DNA from: Nocardia bhagyanarayanae
GTDB taxonomy: Bacteria > Actinomycetota > Actinomycetes > Mycobacteriales > Mycobacteriaceae
Direction: 5' to 3'
Assembly: GCF_006716565.1 (NCBI RefSeq)
Contig: NZ_VFPG01000001.1
Span: 930,001 to 994,000 of the forward strand
DNA length: 64,000 bases
Each line of letters starts with the position of its first letter. Position 1 is the stretch's first letter. Under the pieces are notes generated by a model. That model saw only the letters and a list, made by a program, of their open reading frames with translations, did not search any database and was not told the DNA's origin. Below are positions 18,544 through 27,999 of the stretch, piece after piece. Position numbers and translations under genes: made by a program.

Positions 18544-18903
18544 CTAGCCCTTCGCGGCCTTGTTGTACGCGTCGGTGATGTCGGCGGAGATACGGCCGCG
18601 GGCGGAGACCTTGTGGCCATTCCGGCGCGCCCACTCGCGAATTGCCGCACTTTGTTCCCGGTCGATGGAGACCCGGCTCTTCGGGGTGGCGGCGGTACCG
18701 GCGGCGGCCTTCACGCGGCGACGTCCGCTGACCCGGCGCGCACTGGAAACCCACTGTTCCAGCCCGTCACGCAGCTTCGCGGCATTTGCCGACGACAGGT
18801 CGATCTCGTACGACACACCGTCGATCGCAAACTCGATGGTCTCGTCCGCGATGGACTCACCGTCGACATCGTCGATCAGGCTAACGGTGACCTTCTTTGC
18901 CAT
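18544..18903 (-). CDS. lsr2: Nucleoid-associated protein Lsr2
   Basis: A 119-residue xenogeneic silencer of Actinobacteria. The N-terminal dimerisation part begins [15 protein letters not shown] and the C-terminal DNA-binding domain has the R-G-R AT-hook-like motif ([11 protein letters not shown]) after [11 protein letters not shown]. Lsr2 bridges AT-rich DNA and silences horizontally acquired genes. ATG 18903 is chosen because it is the family start; the longer frame from 18939 is not conserved. The AT-rich upstream region fits autoregulation. Confidence 0.97.
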   Translation of the reverse strand: MAKKVTVSLIDDVDGESIADETIEFAIDGVSYEIDLSSANAAKLRDGLEQWVSSARRVSGRRRVKAAAGTAATPKSRVSIDREQSAAIREWARRNGHKVSARGRISADITDAYNKAAKG

Positions 18904-19058
18904 GAGATGAACGTCCTCTCGAAATCGTGCGACCCGCATACTAGGCCGATTACCCGAGGCAAGAATACCTCGAATTCAGAAAATTCCAAGACGAGACTTC
19001 GGCAATCGAAACGCACCCGGCTCTGTTTGATTTGCGATGTTCGCCGACTGCTGGCTGG

Positions 19059-20666
19059 TTACGCTTCGGCGTCGCCTGCGCGCCGCTCGCTCACACCTCG
19101 CTGAGTGACCGGACGCACAATTGGGAACAGTATCGTTTCGCGGATTCCCAATCCCGTGAGCGCCATCAACAACCGATCGATTCCCATACCGGTTCCAGTT
19201 GTCGGCGGCATGCCGTGCTCCATGGCGGCAAGGAAGTCCTCGTCCAGCGCCATTGCCTCGTCGTCGCCCTGCGCGGCGAGCCGAGCCTGGTCCACGAAAC
19301 GCTCGCGCTGGATCACCGGATCCACCAACTCCGAATAGCCGGTGGCCAACTCGAAGCCGCGGACATACAGATCCCACTTCTCGGTAACTCCGGGCTTGCT
19401 GCGATGCTGCCGAGTGAGCGGTGAGGTCTCGATCGGGAAGTCTCGCACGAATGTCGGCGCATAGAGCTTGTCGCCGTACTCGTGCTCCCACAGTTCTTCG
19501 ACCAGTTTGCCGTGGCCGTAGCCCTTGCCCTCCGGAATTTCCAGTCCGACCCGATCGGCGAGTGTCAGCAATTCCTCGACAGACGTTTCCGGGGTGACTC
19601 GGACACCCAGCGCATCGGACAGCGAAGGGTACATCTCGACGGTCGCCCACTCGCCCCGAAGATCGTATTCGGTACCGTCCGCGAGGGTCACCACCTGGGT
19701 GCCGAAAGCCTCTTGCGCGACTTCCTGCACCAATTCCCGGATCATCTTCGCGGAGTCGTCGTAGGTGCCATAGGCCTCATACGTTTCCAACATTGCGAAC
19801 TCGGGCGAATGGGTCGAGTCGGCGCCTTCGTTGCGGAAGTTCCGGTTGATCTCGAAGACCTTCTCCAAACCGCCGACCACGCACCGCTTGAGGAACAGTT
19901 CCGGCGCGATGCGCAGGTAGAGGTCCATATCGAGGGCATTGGAACGGGTGACGAACGGCCGGGCCGCCGCGCCGCCGTGCAGCGTTTGCAGCATCGGCGT
20001 CTCCACCTCGAGGAAACCGCGGCGCTCCAGCGCGGCGCGCAGCGCGCGCACCACCGCGACCCTGGTTCGGGCCATTTCCCTGGCCTCGGGACGCACGATC
20101 AGGTCGACATAGCGCTGCCGGACCCTGGACTCCTCGTTCATCTCCTTGTGCGCCACCGGCAGCGGCCGCAAGGCCTTGGCCGACATGGACCAGGAATCGG
20201 CCATGACGCTCAATTCCCCGGTGCGGGAGGCGATGACCTCACCGTGCACGAAAACGAAGTCACCGAGGTCCACATCGGCCTTCCAGGCCGCGAGCGCGTC
20301 GGCTCCGACGCCGTTGAGGCTGATCATCGCCTGCAGCTTGGTGCCGTCGCCCTCCTGGAGCGTGGCGAAACACAGCTTGCCGGTATTGCGCAGGAATATG
20401 ACGCGGCCGACGACGCCGGCCTGTTGCCCGGTCTGGGTATCGGCGGGCAGATCCGGAAAGGCGGCCCGAATTTCGGCAAGCGAGTGCGTGCGCGGCACCA
20501 CGACGGGATACGCCTCGCCGCCCTGCGCGAGCAGTCGCTCACGCTTCTCCCGGCGAATCCGCATCTGCTCCGGGACGTCGTCGACTTCCGGGGCGGGTCG
20601 GCGGGATTGCGCCGCAGGAACCGAACCCGCGGAGCGACCGGACGAGGGCGTGTTCGGGGTGCTCAC
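19059..20666 (-). CDS. lysS: Lysyl-tRNA synthetase (class II)
   Basis: The 535-residue class II synthetase joins lysine to tRNA-Lys. The anticodon-binding OB domain covers about residues 60-170 and the catalytic core follows, with motif 2 ([14 protein letters not shown]) and motif 3 ([11 protein letters not shown]). The start is likely GTG 20666 (S-T-P-N-T-P-S); residues before M-R-I-R-R-E-K are a low-complexity lead-in and a later ATG near residue 34 is an alternative. It is upstream of lsr2 on the same strand, as in mycobacteria. Confidence 0.95.
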   Translation of the reverse strand: MSTPNTPSSGRSAGSVPAAQSRRPAPEVDDVPEQMRIRREKRERLLAQGGEAYPVVVPRTHSLAEIRAAFPDLPADTQTGQQAGVVGRVIFLRNTGKLCFATLQEGDGTKLQAMISLNGVGADALAAWKADVDLGDFVFVHGEVIASRTGELSVMADSWSMSAKALRPLPVAHKEMNEESRVRQRYVDLIVRPEAREMARTRVAVVRALRAALERRGFLEVETPMLQTLHGGAAARPFVTRSNALDMDLYLRIAPELFLKRCVVGGLEKVFEINRNFRNEGADSTHSPEFAMLETYEAYGTYDDSAKMIRELVQEVAQEAFGTQVVTLADGTEYDLRGEWATVEMYPSLSDALGVRVTPETSVEELLTLADRVGLEIPEGKGYGHGKLVEELWEHEYGDKLYAPTFVRDFPIETSPLTRQHRSKPGVTEKWDLYVRGFELATGYSELVDPVIQRERFVDQARLAAQGDDEAMALDEDFLAAMEHGMPPTTGTGMGIDRLLMALTGLGIRETILFPIVRPVTQRGVSERRAGDAEA

Positions 20667-20975
20667 ATCCGACAACCCTAGCGTGCACCGGAAATCCTTT
20701 TGCGGGCCGCCCGGGCTCCGCCCGATAGTAACGAATCGGCATCGGTTTCCACGCGGACAGGTGTACCTGCTCGTGGTGCGGTTCTCCGGGTGAGTACCTG
20801 CCAACGGAAATGGCAGGGGCCTGCTCGTGCGCCGTCTCCGCACAAGAACACCTGCCGGGGGCGGTGAAACCCCGCCCGCGTTTCAGCGGACGGCCTTCGG
20901 CGCGAAAGGCCATCTGAGAATACCGAAACCGACTGCGCTACGGACTATTTCGAGATAGAAGGATCTCGTGCCGAA
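20667..20975. other. 309-bp intergenic region between lysS and the rhodanese gene
   Basis: It holds a hairpin GGCCTT (20892-20897)/AAGGCC (20906-20911) that could terminate the rhodanese operon, and a GGGCGG/CCGCCC hairpin near 20853-20874. Three GCAGGT phrases recur in the lysS leader on the minus strand. No T-box or other known riboswitch could be recognised. Confidence 0.5.
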
Positions 20976-21407
20976 TTACAACGAGGCGAGCGCGGTGACC
21001 TCGCGGGCGAAGTGCGGCGCCCGGCTCGCGATGGTGAGCAGCCCCGCCGCCTTGAGCGCCTGGTAACCCCCGATCAGATCGGTGGCCCGGTGCAGCCCGA
21101 GTTGTTGCAGCGAGGCGGCGGCCAGGCTGGAGGTGTAGCCCTCGGAGCAGACGACGATCCATTCCACGTCGTGATCGGCGGCCAGCGCCAAACGCGCCGA
21201 ACTGGTCGGGTCGAGCCGCCATTCGAGCACATTCCGCTCGATCACCAGGGCGCCCGGCAGCGTGCCCTCCCGATCGCGCTGCGCCTGCGGACGGATGTCC
21301 ACCAGAATGGCGCCCCTGGCGAGCGCGGCGGGCAATTCGAACGCGTAGATCCGGTCGAGTTGCTCGCGCGCGTTGTCGAGCATCTGATCGATGGTCAAGG
21401 GGGCCAT
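20976..21407 (-). CDS. Rhodanese-like sulfurtransferase domain protein
   Basis: A 143-residue single rhodanese domain: I-L-V-D-I-R-P-Q-A-Q-R-D-R-E-G near residue 36, and the active-site loop W-I-V-V-C-S-E-G-Y-T-S-S-L-A-A near 83, where the Cys is the sulfur-accepting residue. It is the second gene of a cysteine dioxygenase operon; the stop TGA at 21407-21409 and the start ATG share one base (TGATG), so translation is coupled. It probably handles sulfur species linked to cysteine breakdown, which is an inference from context. An upstream in-frame GTG (21410) is an alternative start. Confidence 0.9.
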   Translation of the reverse strand: MAPLTIDQMLDNAREQLDRIYAFELPAALARGAILVDIRPQAQRDREGTLPGALVIERNVLEWRLDPTSSARLALAADHDVEWIVVCSEGYTSSLAAASLQQLGLHRATDLIGGYQALKAAGLLTIASRAPHFAREVTALASL

Positions 21408-22003
21408 CACATATCACCTTCGGGCTGGTCGGTGAGAACGGTTCGGGTACGCCGCAGGGTGCCGTGGCCGGTCACCTCGTAGTAGGACATGGCGGTCAGC
21501 GGCGGGGAATAGGCGTGCACGCTCAACGTCGGATCGAGCGGGCCCGCGGATTCGGCGGCGGCCGGTGCGCGCATCACGTCGTGCACCCAGCCGATGGGGA
21601 AGGAAGCCTGATCGCCCGCGGTCAGCGTGCGCCTGCGCAATTCCGTGCCGTTCCAACGGAATTCCGAGAGCGCCCCGCTGAGCACGGTGAGCGCGCCGAG
21701 CGATCCGGCGTGGTCGTGCAACTCGGTGGACTTGCCCGGCGTCCAGCTGATCAGCCAGACATCGACCTCGTCGTCGGAGAGCAGCCGGGTCGCCCAGCGT
21801 TCCTCGGCGGGCCAGACGCCGCCGGCGGGAAGCAGGTGGTCGTAGCGGCCCGCGAGCACGTCCTCGGCGCCCTCGTCGGTCAGCCGCAGCAGATCGGCGG
21901 GACGCAGCCTCGTCGGGAGCGCGGGCGCGACGGCACGGTCCACCGGCGGCCTGGCCGACAGGCTGTCACGTGCGGAAGAAAGGGAAAGAACAGAGGAACG
22001 CAT
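21407..22003 (-). CDS. cdo: Cysteine dioxygenase type I
   Basis: The 198-residue cupin enzyme oxidises L-cysteine to cysteine sulfinate with non-heme iron. Metal ligands are H-D-H (in E-L-H-D-H-A-G-S-L-G-A) and the later His in T-L-S-V-H-A-Y-S-P-P, followed by the conserved Y-S-P-P-L-T-A-M-S-Y-Y-E-V. The Cys that forms the Cys-Tyr crosslink in mammals is replaced by Gly in this motif, which is common in bacterial members. It follows a 9-codon leader ORF with two cysteines and a hairpin 46-75 bases upstream, so cysteine-responsive attenuation is likely. The upstream 40 residues are variable. Confidence 0.93.
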   Translation of the reverse strand: MRSSVLSLSSARDSLSARPPVDRAVAPALPTRLRPADLLRLTDEGAEDVLAGRYDHLLPAGGVWPAEERWATRLLSDDEVDVWLISWTPGKSTELHDHAGSLGALTVLSGALSEFRWNGTELRRRTLTAGDQASFPIGWVHDVMRAPAAAESAGPLDPTLSVHAYSPPLTAMSYYEVTGHGTLRRTRTVLTDQPEGDM

Positions 22004-22048
22004 GAGCGAAACTCCAGGAGGTGGGGATCGGTCGAGGGACTCGTGGTC

Positions 22049-22068
22049 GGCCTCGATCGGTCGAGGCC
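22049..22068 (-). promoter_or_regulatory. Hairpin between leader ORF and cysteine dioxygenase
   Basis: GGCCTCGA and TCGAGGCC flank a 4-base loop, an 8-bp perfect stem (9 with the next C-G pair). It begins five bases after the leader ORF stop and lies 45 bp before the dioxygenase start, consistent with a translation-dependent attenuator. Confidence 0.6.
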
Positions 22069-22072
22069 GGAA

Positions 22073-22102
22073 TCAGCCTCGACAACACTCCTGGGTGCTC
22101 AC
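22073..22102 (-). CDS. Cysteine-rich leader peptide (9 codons, M-S-T-Q-E-C-C-R-G)
   Basis: From GTG 22102 the minus strand reads M-S-T-Q-E-C-C-R-G-stop. Two adjacent Cys codons (TGT TGT) are followed by Arg and Gly near the stop. No Shine-Dalgarno sequence precedes it, and a TAGACT -10-like hexamer (22122-22127) would start transcription about a dozen bases upstream, so it is nearly leaderless. Polycysteine leaderless ORFs that sense cysteine are known in mycobacteria. Here ribosome stalling at Cys-Cys would report low charged tRNA-Cys to the dioxygenase-rhodanese operon. Confidence 0.65.
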   Translation of the reverse strand: MSTQECCRG

Positions 22103-22192
22103 GCGGTAAGACACGTCGGCGAGTCTAGCAGCGCCCTTCGCCGGAAGAACAGACCCACCCGGGGTGATACACGCCCCACCCCGGGCGCGCGG

Positions 22193-22987
22193 TCAGGATT
22201 TGCGGCGCTGCTGGTTGCGTTCGTAGACCAGGCGCAGGCCGGTCAGGGTCAGGTGCGGCTCGTGATGGTCGATGGTCTCCGACTCCGGCACGATCAGCGG
22301 CGCGCTGATGCCGGTGGCGACCACGGCGACGTCGTCGCCCGCGAACGCGTCGAACTCGTCGCGGATGCGGTCGATCAGACCGTCCACCAGCCCGGCGAAA
22401 CCGAACACCGCGCCGGACTGGATGGCCTCGACGGTGTTCTTGCCGACCACCGAGCGCGGGCGCGCGAGCTCGACGCGGCGCAGCGCCGCTCGCTCGATGA
22501 GCGCCTCACTGGAGATGGCCACGCCCGGCGCGATGACGCCGCCGAGAAACTCGCCCTTGGACGAGACCAGATCCACGGTGGTCGCCGTGCCGAAGTCGAC
22601 GACGATCGCGGCCGAGCCGAAGCGCTGCTGGGCGGCCAGCGCGTTCACGATCCGGTCCGCGCCGATCTCCTTCGGATTGTCGACGAGCAGCGGAATCCCG
22701 GTCCGCACACCGGGTTCCACCACCACGTGCGGCACGTGCGACCAGTACCGCTCCAGCATGGCGCGCAGCTCGTGCAGCACCGGCGGCACCGTGGACAGGG
22801 CCGCGACGCCCATCACCTCGTCCAGCTGGGCCCCGACGAGCCCGCGCACCTGCATGGCGAACTCGTCGGCGGTCAGCAGCGGATTGGTGTGCATCCGCCA
22901 GTGCCGCACCAGTTTCGCGTGCGAGCCGCTGCCGGAGAACAGGCCGAGCTCGATGCTGGTGTTGCGGACGTCGATGGTCAGCAGCAT
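22193..22987 (-). CDS. coaX: Type III pantothenate kinase
   Basis: The 264-residue ASKHA-fold kinase phosphorylates pantothenate, the first step of CoA synthesis. It starts [17 protein letters not shown] with the phosphate-binding Asp, and has the adenosine and pantothenate motifs [14 protein letters not shown] and G-G-V-I-A-P-G. Type III enzymes need a monovalent cation and are not feedback inhibited by CoA. It is 28 bp downstream of panD in the panC-panD-coaX run. Confidence 0.97.
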   Translation of the reverse strand: MLLTIDVRNTSIELGLFSGSGSHAKLVRHWRMHTNPLLTADEFAMQVRGLVGAQLDEVMGVAALSTVPPVLHELRAMLERYWSHVPHVVVEPGVRTGIPLLVDNPKEIGADRIVNALAAQQRFGSAAIVVDFGTATTVDLVSSKGEFLGGVIAPGVAISSEALIERAALRRVELARPRSVVGKNTVEAIQSGAVFGFAGLVDGLIDRIRDEFDAFAGDDVAVVATGISAPLIVPESETIDHHEPHLTLTGLRLVYERNQQRRKS

Positions 22988-23015
22988 TGCTCACCCGACT
23001 TTCGAATTGGGGCCG

Positions 23016-23435
23016 TCAGGCGAAGGTGAGCGAGCGCGGGGAGGTCAGGCCGGAACCCTCGGGAGCGTGCGCCGGATCGGAGCCGAGTTCGATCGGGCGG
23101 TTGCGCTCGTCGACGAAGACGACCTTGGGGTCGTAGTCGGCGATCTCCTGCTCGTTCATCATCCCGTAGGCGATCAGGATGACCAGGTCGCCGGGATGCA
23201 CCAGGTGCGCGGCGGCGCCGTTGATGCCGATGACGCCGGAACCGCGCTCACCAGCGATCACGTAGGTCTCCAGGCGGGCGCCGTTGTCGATGTCGACGAT
23301 GCAGACCTGCTCGCCCTCGAGCAGATCGGCCGCGTCCAGCAGATCCTGGTCCACCGTCACGGAGCCGACGTAGTGCAGGTCGGCATGGGTGACGGTGGCA
23401 CGGTGGATCTTGGACTTCATCATGGTGCGCAACAT
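23016..23435 (-). CDS. panD: Aspartate 1-decarboxylase proenzyme
   Basis: The 139-residue proenzyme makes beta-alanine from aspartate. Self-cleavage between Gly24 and Ser25 (H-Y-V-G-S-V-T) forms the pyruvoyl group. The conserved [20 protein letters not shown] motif follows. ATG 23435 ([11 protein letters not shown]) is the family start; a longer frame upstream overlaps panC and is rejected. It is 15 bp after panC. Confidence 0.98.
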   Translation of the reverse strand: MLRTMMKSKIHRATVTHADLHYVGSVTVDQDLLDAADLLEGEQVCIVDIDNGARLETYVIAGERGSGVIGINGAAAHLVHPGDLVILIAYGMMNEQEIADYDPKVVFVDERNRPIELGSDPAHAPEGSGLTSPRSLTFA

Positions 23436-23451
23436 CTTCGTCGTCGCCTTT

Positions 23452-24378
23452 CTAGAAAGCTGCCGGTGCCGGCTGGGATTCGAGATTCGGGTGGCCGTCG
23501 ATCGGGGCGCCGAGGGTGACGGCGATGTTGTCGATGAGCCGGGTGGCGCCGACCTTCGCGGCAACGAGCAACCGGGCGTTGCCGGAGGCCGGGGCCGGTC
23601 CGAGGGTCGAGGAGCGCAGTTCGAGGTAGTCGACGTCGACGCCGGTCGCGGCATCGAGCACGGCGCGGGCGGCGGCGACCACGCCGTCGGCGCCGAGGCC
23701 GCCCGCGTGCCTGCCCGCCGACAGCGCCGCGGAGAGGGCGAGCGCGGCCTCGCGCTGCGCCGGATCCAGGTAGCGGTTGCGCGAGGAGAGGGCGAGACCG
23801 TCCTGCTCGCGCACGGTCGGCACCGCGACGATCTTCACGTCGAAGTTCAGGTCGCGCACCATCTGCCGGATCAGCGTGAGCTGCTGGTAGTCCTTCTCGC
23901 CGAAGAACGCCTCGCTGGGACGGGCGATCTGGAGCAGCTTGGCCACCACCGTGAGCATGCCCGCGAAATGCGTCGGACGGCTCGCGCCCTCCAACTCGGC
24001 GCCGATCGGGCCGGGATGCACCGTGGTGCGCGGGCCGTCGGGATACATGTCGGAGACGCTGGGGGCGAACACCAGGTCGACGCCCTCGGCGCGCAGCAGT
24101 TCCACGTCGGCGTCCAACGTGCGCGGGTACTTGTCCAGGTCCTCGTTCGCGCCGAACTGCAACGGGTTGACGAAGATCGAGACGATCACGACCTGGTTGG
24201 TCCGCTTCGCGCGGCGCACGATCTCCAGGTGGCCCTCGTGCAGCGCGCCCATGGTCGGCACCAGGCCGATGGTGCGGCCGACGCCGCGCAAGGCCTTCGC
24301 CACGGCGGCGACCACGTTGGGATCGTGGTGCACAGTGAGTTCGCCCGGCTTGTAGGCGCCGCGCAATTTCGGATCCAT
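23452..24378 (-). CDS. panC: Pantothenate synthetase (pantoate-beta-alanine ligase)
   Basis: A 308-residue enzyme that joins pantoate and beta-alanine at the cost of ATP. Key motifs are [11 protein letters not shown] (HIGH-like nucleotide site, about residue 40), F-G-E-K-D-Y-Q-Q (about 159) and the KMSKS-like L-S-S-R-N near residue 198. ATG 24378 overlaps the stop of the upstream DUF2520 gene by one base (TGATG). Confidence 0.98.
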   Translation of the reverse strand: MDPKLRGAYKPGELTVHHDPNVVAAVAKALRGVGRTIGLVPTMGALHEGHLEIVRRAKRTNQVVIVSIFVNPLQFGANEDLDKYPRTLDADVELLRAEGVDLVFAPSVSDMYPDGPRTTVHPGPIGAELEGASRPTHFAGMLTVVAKLLQIARPSEAFFGEKDYQQLTLIRQMVRDLNFDVKIVAVPTVREQDGLALSSRNRYLDPAQREAALALSAALSAGRHAGGLGADGVVAAARAVLDAATGVDVDYLELRSSTLGPAPASGNARLLVAAKVGATRLIDNIAVTLGAPIDGHPNLESQPAPAAF

Positions 24379-25358
24379 CAACGGCGTCCTTCCAGGAGCT
24401 CGATCAGGGCGGGGTTGGTCTTGGCGCGCTCGGCGGTGCGCAGCGACATGGCGCGGTATCCGGCGGCGAGCCGCTCGTCGGTGGCCTCGAGCGCCGCGAG
24501 ATGCGCCGCGACGGCCTCCGCGTCGCCGCGAGCGACGGGGCCGGTCAGCGCGGACTGACCGCGGCGCAGCGCGTTGTCCAGCGCGGCCGACGCGAGCGGG
24601 GCGAGCAGTCGCTCGGCGAGCCCGTTGGGCTGGTCGTCCACGATCTGCTGACCGAGCAGACCCGGACCGGACAGCGCCTCGCGCAACGCCTCCACCGCGT
24701 CGAGAACCACGGTCACCAGATGGTTGCTGCCGTGTGCGAGCGCCGCGTGGTAGAGCGCGCGGTTCTCCTCGGAGACCCGCACCGGTTCGCCACCCATCTC
24801 GATCACCAGGGACTGCGCGATCGCGTAGCCGATGTCGTCGGCGGCGGTGATGCCGAAGCAGGCGTTGCCCAGCCTGCTGACGTCCTCGTCGTGGCCGGTG
24901 AAGGTCATCGCGGGGTGGATGGCCAATGGCAGCGCGCCGATCTCGGCCAGCGGCGCGAGCACGCCGACGCCGTTGGCGCCCGACGTGTGCACCACGATGG
25001 TGCCCGGCCGGACCGCGCCCGAGCTCGCCAGGCCGCGCACCAGCCCGGCCAGCTCGCTGTCGGGCACCGCGAGCAGCAACAACTCGCTGCGCGCCGCGAC
25101 CTCCTCGATCGGCAGGATCTCGGAATCGGGCAGCCGAAGCCGAGCCCGGTGCTTGGAGGCGTCGGAAATGGCGGCGACGCCGAACACGATGTGTCCGGCC
25201 CGCTCGAGCGCGGCGCCGAGCGCGGAACCCACGCGTCCCGCCGAGACGATTCCCACCGTCAGGCGTGCGGGCGCAGGGTCGAAGCCCGAAGCCGCGTTGT
25301 CAGAAGTCACGCTTCTCGAGGTCAACACTGTCCTCTCGATGTCGTTCCAGTCCCGCAC
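24378..25358 (-). CDS. Rossmann-like DUF2520 oxidoreductase-type protein
   Basis: The up to 326-residue protein has a Rossmann nucleotide-binding loop [13 protein letters not shown] (about residue 36) and the DUF2520 C-terminal domain with [10 protein letters not shown] and [11 protein letters not shown]. It is homologous to Rv3603c, placed between panC and a membrane protein in mycobacteria. The conserved link to panC suggests a role around pantoate or CoA metabolism (for example a ketopantoate reductase-like step), which is not proven. The start is uncertain: GTG 25358, GTG 25328 or GTG 25307. Confidence 0.88.
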   Translation of the reverse strand: MRDWNDIERTVLTSRSVTSDNAASGFDPAPARLTVGIVSAGRVGSALGAALERAGHIVFGVAAISDASKHRARLRLPDSEILPIEEVAARSELLLLAVPDSELAGLVRGLASSGAVRPGTIVVHTSGANGVGVLAPLAEIGALPLAIHPAMTFTGHDEDVSRLGNACFGITAADDIGYAIAQSLVIEMGGEPVRVSEENRALYHAALAHGSNHLVTVVLDAVEALREALSGPGLLGQQIVDDQPNGLAERLLAPLASAALDNALRRGQSALTGPVARGDAEAVAAHLAALEATDERLAAGYRAMSLRTAERAKTNPALIELLEGRR

Positions 25359-25444
25359 CGCGGGTACCAGACGTTACGAGGTCGAGGATATCGGCCCGAA
25401 GTTTGCCGATGCCATGGCCCCCGGGCGTGATTTAACGAACAGTG

Positions 25445-26473
25445 TCAGCCGTGGCCGTTTTGCTCGGACTGGAGGTTCGCCATGATCTCCGCGACCGAGA
25501 GGCGGCGGGAGGCGTTGCCGGAGTCGGTGTCGGGGTCGACGCGGCGGCGACGGCGGGAGCTGGCGGTGCCGACCGTCGGCGTGGGGTGCGGAGTCGAAAC
25601 GGGTGAGATGGTCGGATGCGGGGCAGCGTCTTCCTCCAGCGGTGGAAGGCGGAACGGGACGGACGGCCCGGCTTGCGGCTTTTCGCGTTCGGCCGGATCG
25701 GTGAAGGCGTCCGACCAGCCCGCGGGGGCGCTCGGCGGGTCGGTGGGATAGTCGTCGGCGGCCAAGTCTTTCGCGTACTCGGCGTCCGCGTAGTCGTCGT
25801 AGTCCTCGCCGGGGTAGTCGTCGGGCGAGACGACCGCGGTCTCCGCGGTGACCGGCTCGTCGAACGGGCTCGCGAAGACAGGGGGTTCGGGATGGTCCGG
25901 AACGAAGACCGGGGTGACCGCGCTGCGCGGTTGCTGTCCCAGCGGACCGACCCACCCGTCGGCATTCGCGGAGCTATCGTTCGCCGGATCGCCGTACGCG
26001 CTCGGCAACTCCTGGATCCGGGTGGCGTCGGCGCGCAGCGCGGGCCGATCCATCGGCAGATCGCCGTCGAAGAGGCGCTGCAGACTCTGCCGCAACACCG
26101 TCAGCTCGGCGCGCAGCGCGGCCAGTTCCGCGGCGTCGGCGCCGACTTCCTCGCGCACCCTCGCCTCGACGCCGAGCTCGTATTCGCGGCGCGCGGTGAT
26201 CTCCCGCTCGAGCTGAAGTTCGTAGACCGTCTGCAGGTCACGCACCTTCGCCTTGTCCACATCGGCGTCTTTGCGGTACTTGGTCGCGGCGAGCGCGCCG
26301 ATCGCGGCGGCCCACAGCGCGGCGATCAGACCGATCCTGATGAACTGCAGGCTGTTGCTGAAGACCAGGAAAACACTGGCAATCAGACCGAGCAGAATCA
26401 GAGCGCCGACGAACAATTTTCCCGCCTGATCCCGCCGTGGACGGGAAGTGCTGCTACGGGAGGGTGAAACCAT
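25445..26473 (-). CDS. DUF6779-type membrane protein (Rv3604c-like)
   Basis: A 342-residue protein. The N-terminal third has two membrane helices (about residues 18-38 and 44-62) followed by a charged coiled segment (about 68-140). The rest is low-complexity and rich in Pro, Asp and Arg, ending in a short conserved-looking S-V-A-E-I-M-A-N-L-Q. Rv3604c has the same place and composition. The function is unknown. Confidence 0.85.
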   Translation of the reverse strand: MVSPSRSSTSRPRRDQAGKLFVGALILLGLIASVFLVFSNSLQFIRIGLIAALWAAAIGALAATKYRKDADVDKAKVRDLQTVYELQLEREITARREYELGVEARVREEVGADAAELAALRAELTVLRQSLQRLFDGDLPMDRPALRADATRIQELPSAYGDPANDSSANADGWVGPLGQQPRSAVTPVFVPDHPEPPVFASPFDEPVTAETAVVSPDDYPGEDYDDYADAEYAKDLAADDYPTDPPSAPAGWSDAFTDPAEREKPQAGPSVPFRLPPLEEDAAPHPTISPVSTPHPTPTVGTASSRRRRRVDPDTDSGNASRRLSVAEIMANLQSEQNGHG

Positions 26474-26543
26474 GCACGCCAGGGTAGCGGGGTTGGCGCG
26501 GTACGCCCAGAAATCGGCCTGGTGCTTCCATTCAGAAGATTTG

Positions 26544-27020
26544 CTATGTAGTTGCTGATTCGTCCGGCGGCTCGTCGGGAGCCCGGCAGCAATACTCGAG
26601 CCACAGCGCGGCGGCGACCAGGGCGATCCCCGCGAACATGCCGACGACCGCGCCCGGCGAATCGGCGGCGGCCGCCCGCAGGGTGCCGCGCTGCGGGAAG
26701 ACCCAGCACAGGAAGCCGAGCCAGATGCCGGCGGCGATCGAACCCACTTGCAACGAGGCCTTCGCCAGCGCGACGGCGCGCGCGGCGGTGATCGGATGCA
26801 GCTGGTGCCTGCCGTCCCCGATCTGGTGGTCGCTGACCCTGGCGCGGATGACGAAGGCGAGCACCACCTCGATGGCGGCCACCGGATACAGCGAGGCGCC
26901 CGCGTAGACCGAGATCGGCGGGAAATTCGCGTAGGCGACCCTGGTGGCGATCCACGCGACGACCGCCGCGATCAGCACGTTGGCTCCCAGGTCGAGCACC
27001 CGGGTCGGTTTGAGCTTCAC
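26544..27020 (-). CDS. DUF3180 membrane protein
   Basis: The 158-residue protein has four membrane helices (about residues 9-28, 40-60, 85-108, 118-142). Its start, [11 protein letters not shown], and A-Y-A-N-F-P-P-I-S fit the DUF3180 family (Rv3605c). It overlaps folK by 4 bp (GTGA), so it is part of the folate operon, but no folate role is known. GTG 27020 is the start. Confidence 0.88.
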   Translation of the reverse strand: MKLKPTRVLDLGANVLIAAVVAWIATRVAYANFPPISVYAGASLYPVAAIEVVLAFVIRARVSDHQIGDGRHQLHPITAARAVALAKASLQVGSIAAGIWLGFLCWVFPQRGTLRAAAADSPGAVVGMFAGIALVAAALWLEYCCRAPDEPPDESATT

Positions 27021-27565
27021 GATGCCGCTCCCCCCGCGGTCCGGTGCAGCGACAGCTCGGTCCGGTGCACACCGGCCCGCTCGTCGGCGTCGAGCGCGGC
27101 GAGCCATTCCCGGATCGGCCGGTCGTCCCCCGCGACGGACAGTCGCGCCTCGGGTTCCACGTCCAGCCACGGGATCAGCACGAAGGCCCGGTTGTGCGCC
27201 TGCGGGTGCGGCAGCGTCAGTTCCGGATCGGCGCTGACGCACGGCACCGGCCCCGACGGACCGGGTTCGGCGCACCACACCACGTCCACGTCGAGAGTTC
27301 GTGCGCCCCAGCGCACTTCGCGGACCCGATGCGCGGCCCGCTCGAATTCCTGGCCCGTGCGCAACCAGCCGAGACAATCCAGCTCCGGATCGTCCGCCAG
27401 CACAACGGCATTGAGGAAATCGTCCTGATCGACGCCGCCCCACGGCGCGGTCGAGTACACCGCCGACACCGCGACGACCCGCTGTGCCAGCCCGTCCACA
27501 ACGCTGCGCAGGTGTGCCAGGCGGTCCCCCATGTTCGAGCCGATCGACAGGACGGCGCGGCTCAT
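27017..27565 (-). CDS. folK: HPPK (6-hydroxymethyl-7,8-dihydropterin pyrophosphokinase)
   Basis: A 182-residue enzyme that transfers pyrophosphate from ATP to the pterin. It has [13 protein letters not shown] near the start, [19 protein letters not shown], the [13 protein letters not shown] metal-binding motif (two Asp) and [13 protein letters not shown]. It overlaps folB at 27562-27565 (ATGA). Confidence 0.97.
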   Translation of the reverse strand: MSRAVLSIGSNMGDRLAHLRSVVDGLAQRVVAVSAVYSTAPWGGVDQDDFLNAVVLADDPELDCLGWLRTGQEFERAAHRVREVRWGARTLDVDVVWCAEPGPSGPVPCVSADPELTLPHPQAHNRAFVLIPWLDVEPEARLSVAGDDRPIREWLAALDADERAGVHRTELSLHRTAGGAAS

Positions 27566-27999
27566 TCGGCGCCCTCGCGCACGCGTGCGGTCACCACGCG
27601 GACATCGGCGAAGGTGTGCGGAATCGGGGCGGACGGCTTGTGCACCACCACTTCCACAGCGCGAATGCGCGGATCGGTCATCACGTCGTCGGCGATCTCA
27701 GAGACCACCGTCTCGATCAGATTGCGCGGCGGGCCCTGCACGATCCGCACCGCGCGCTCGGCGAGCGCGCCGTAGTCCACCGTGGCGGCCAGGTCGTCGG
27801 AGGCCGCGGCCGCCGCGAAATCCACCCACACCGTGAGGTCGACGACGAACTCCTGTCCGTCGCGGCGCTCGTGCTCGAAGACGCCGTGGTTCCCGAAGGC
27901 GCGCAGCCCGCGTAGTTCGATCCGGTCGGGACCGGATGGCAGGCCGCGGTACTCCCCCGGTCGGCCCTCGTGGGTCACCGGCGCCGTGGACGAGTTCAT
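27562..27999 (-). CDS. folB: Dihydroneopterin aldolase
   Basis: A 145-residue enzyme that converts dihydroneopterin to hydroxymethyl-dihydropterin. The core [21 protein letters not shown] and the catalytic Lys in [10 protein letters not shown] are present. ATG 27999 overlaps folP stop by 4 bp. About 25 residues precede the core. Confidence 0.96.
   Translation of the reverse strand: MNSSTAPVTHEGRPGEYRGLPSGPDRIELRGLRAFGNHGVFEHERRDGQEFVVDLTVWVDFAAAAASDDLAATVDYGALAERAVRIVQGPPRNLIETVVSEIADDVMTDPRIRAVEVVVHKPSAPIPHTFADVRVVTARVREGAE

Noticed and set aside
20667..20975. Possible riboswitch or T-box upstream of lysS
   Set aside because: No T-box sequence or known lysine aptamer features could be identified.
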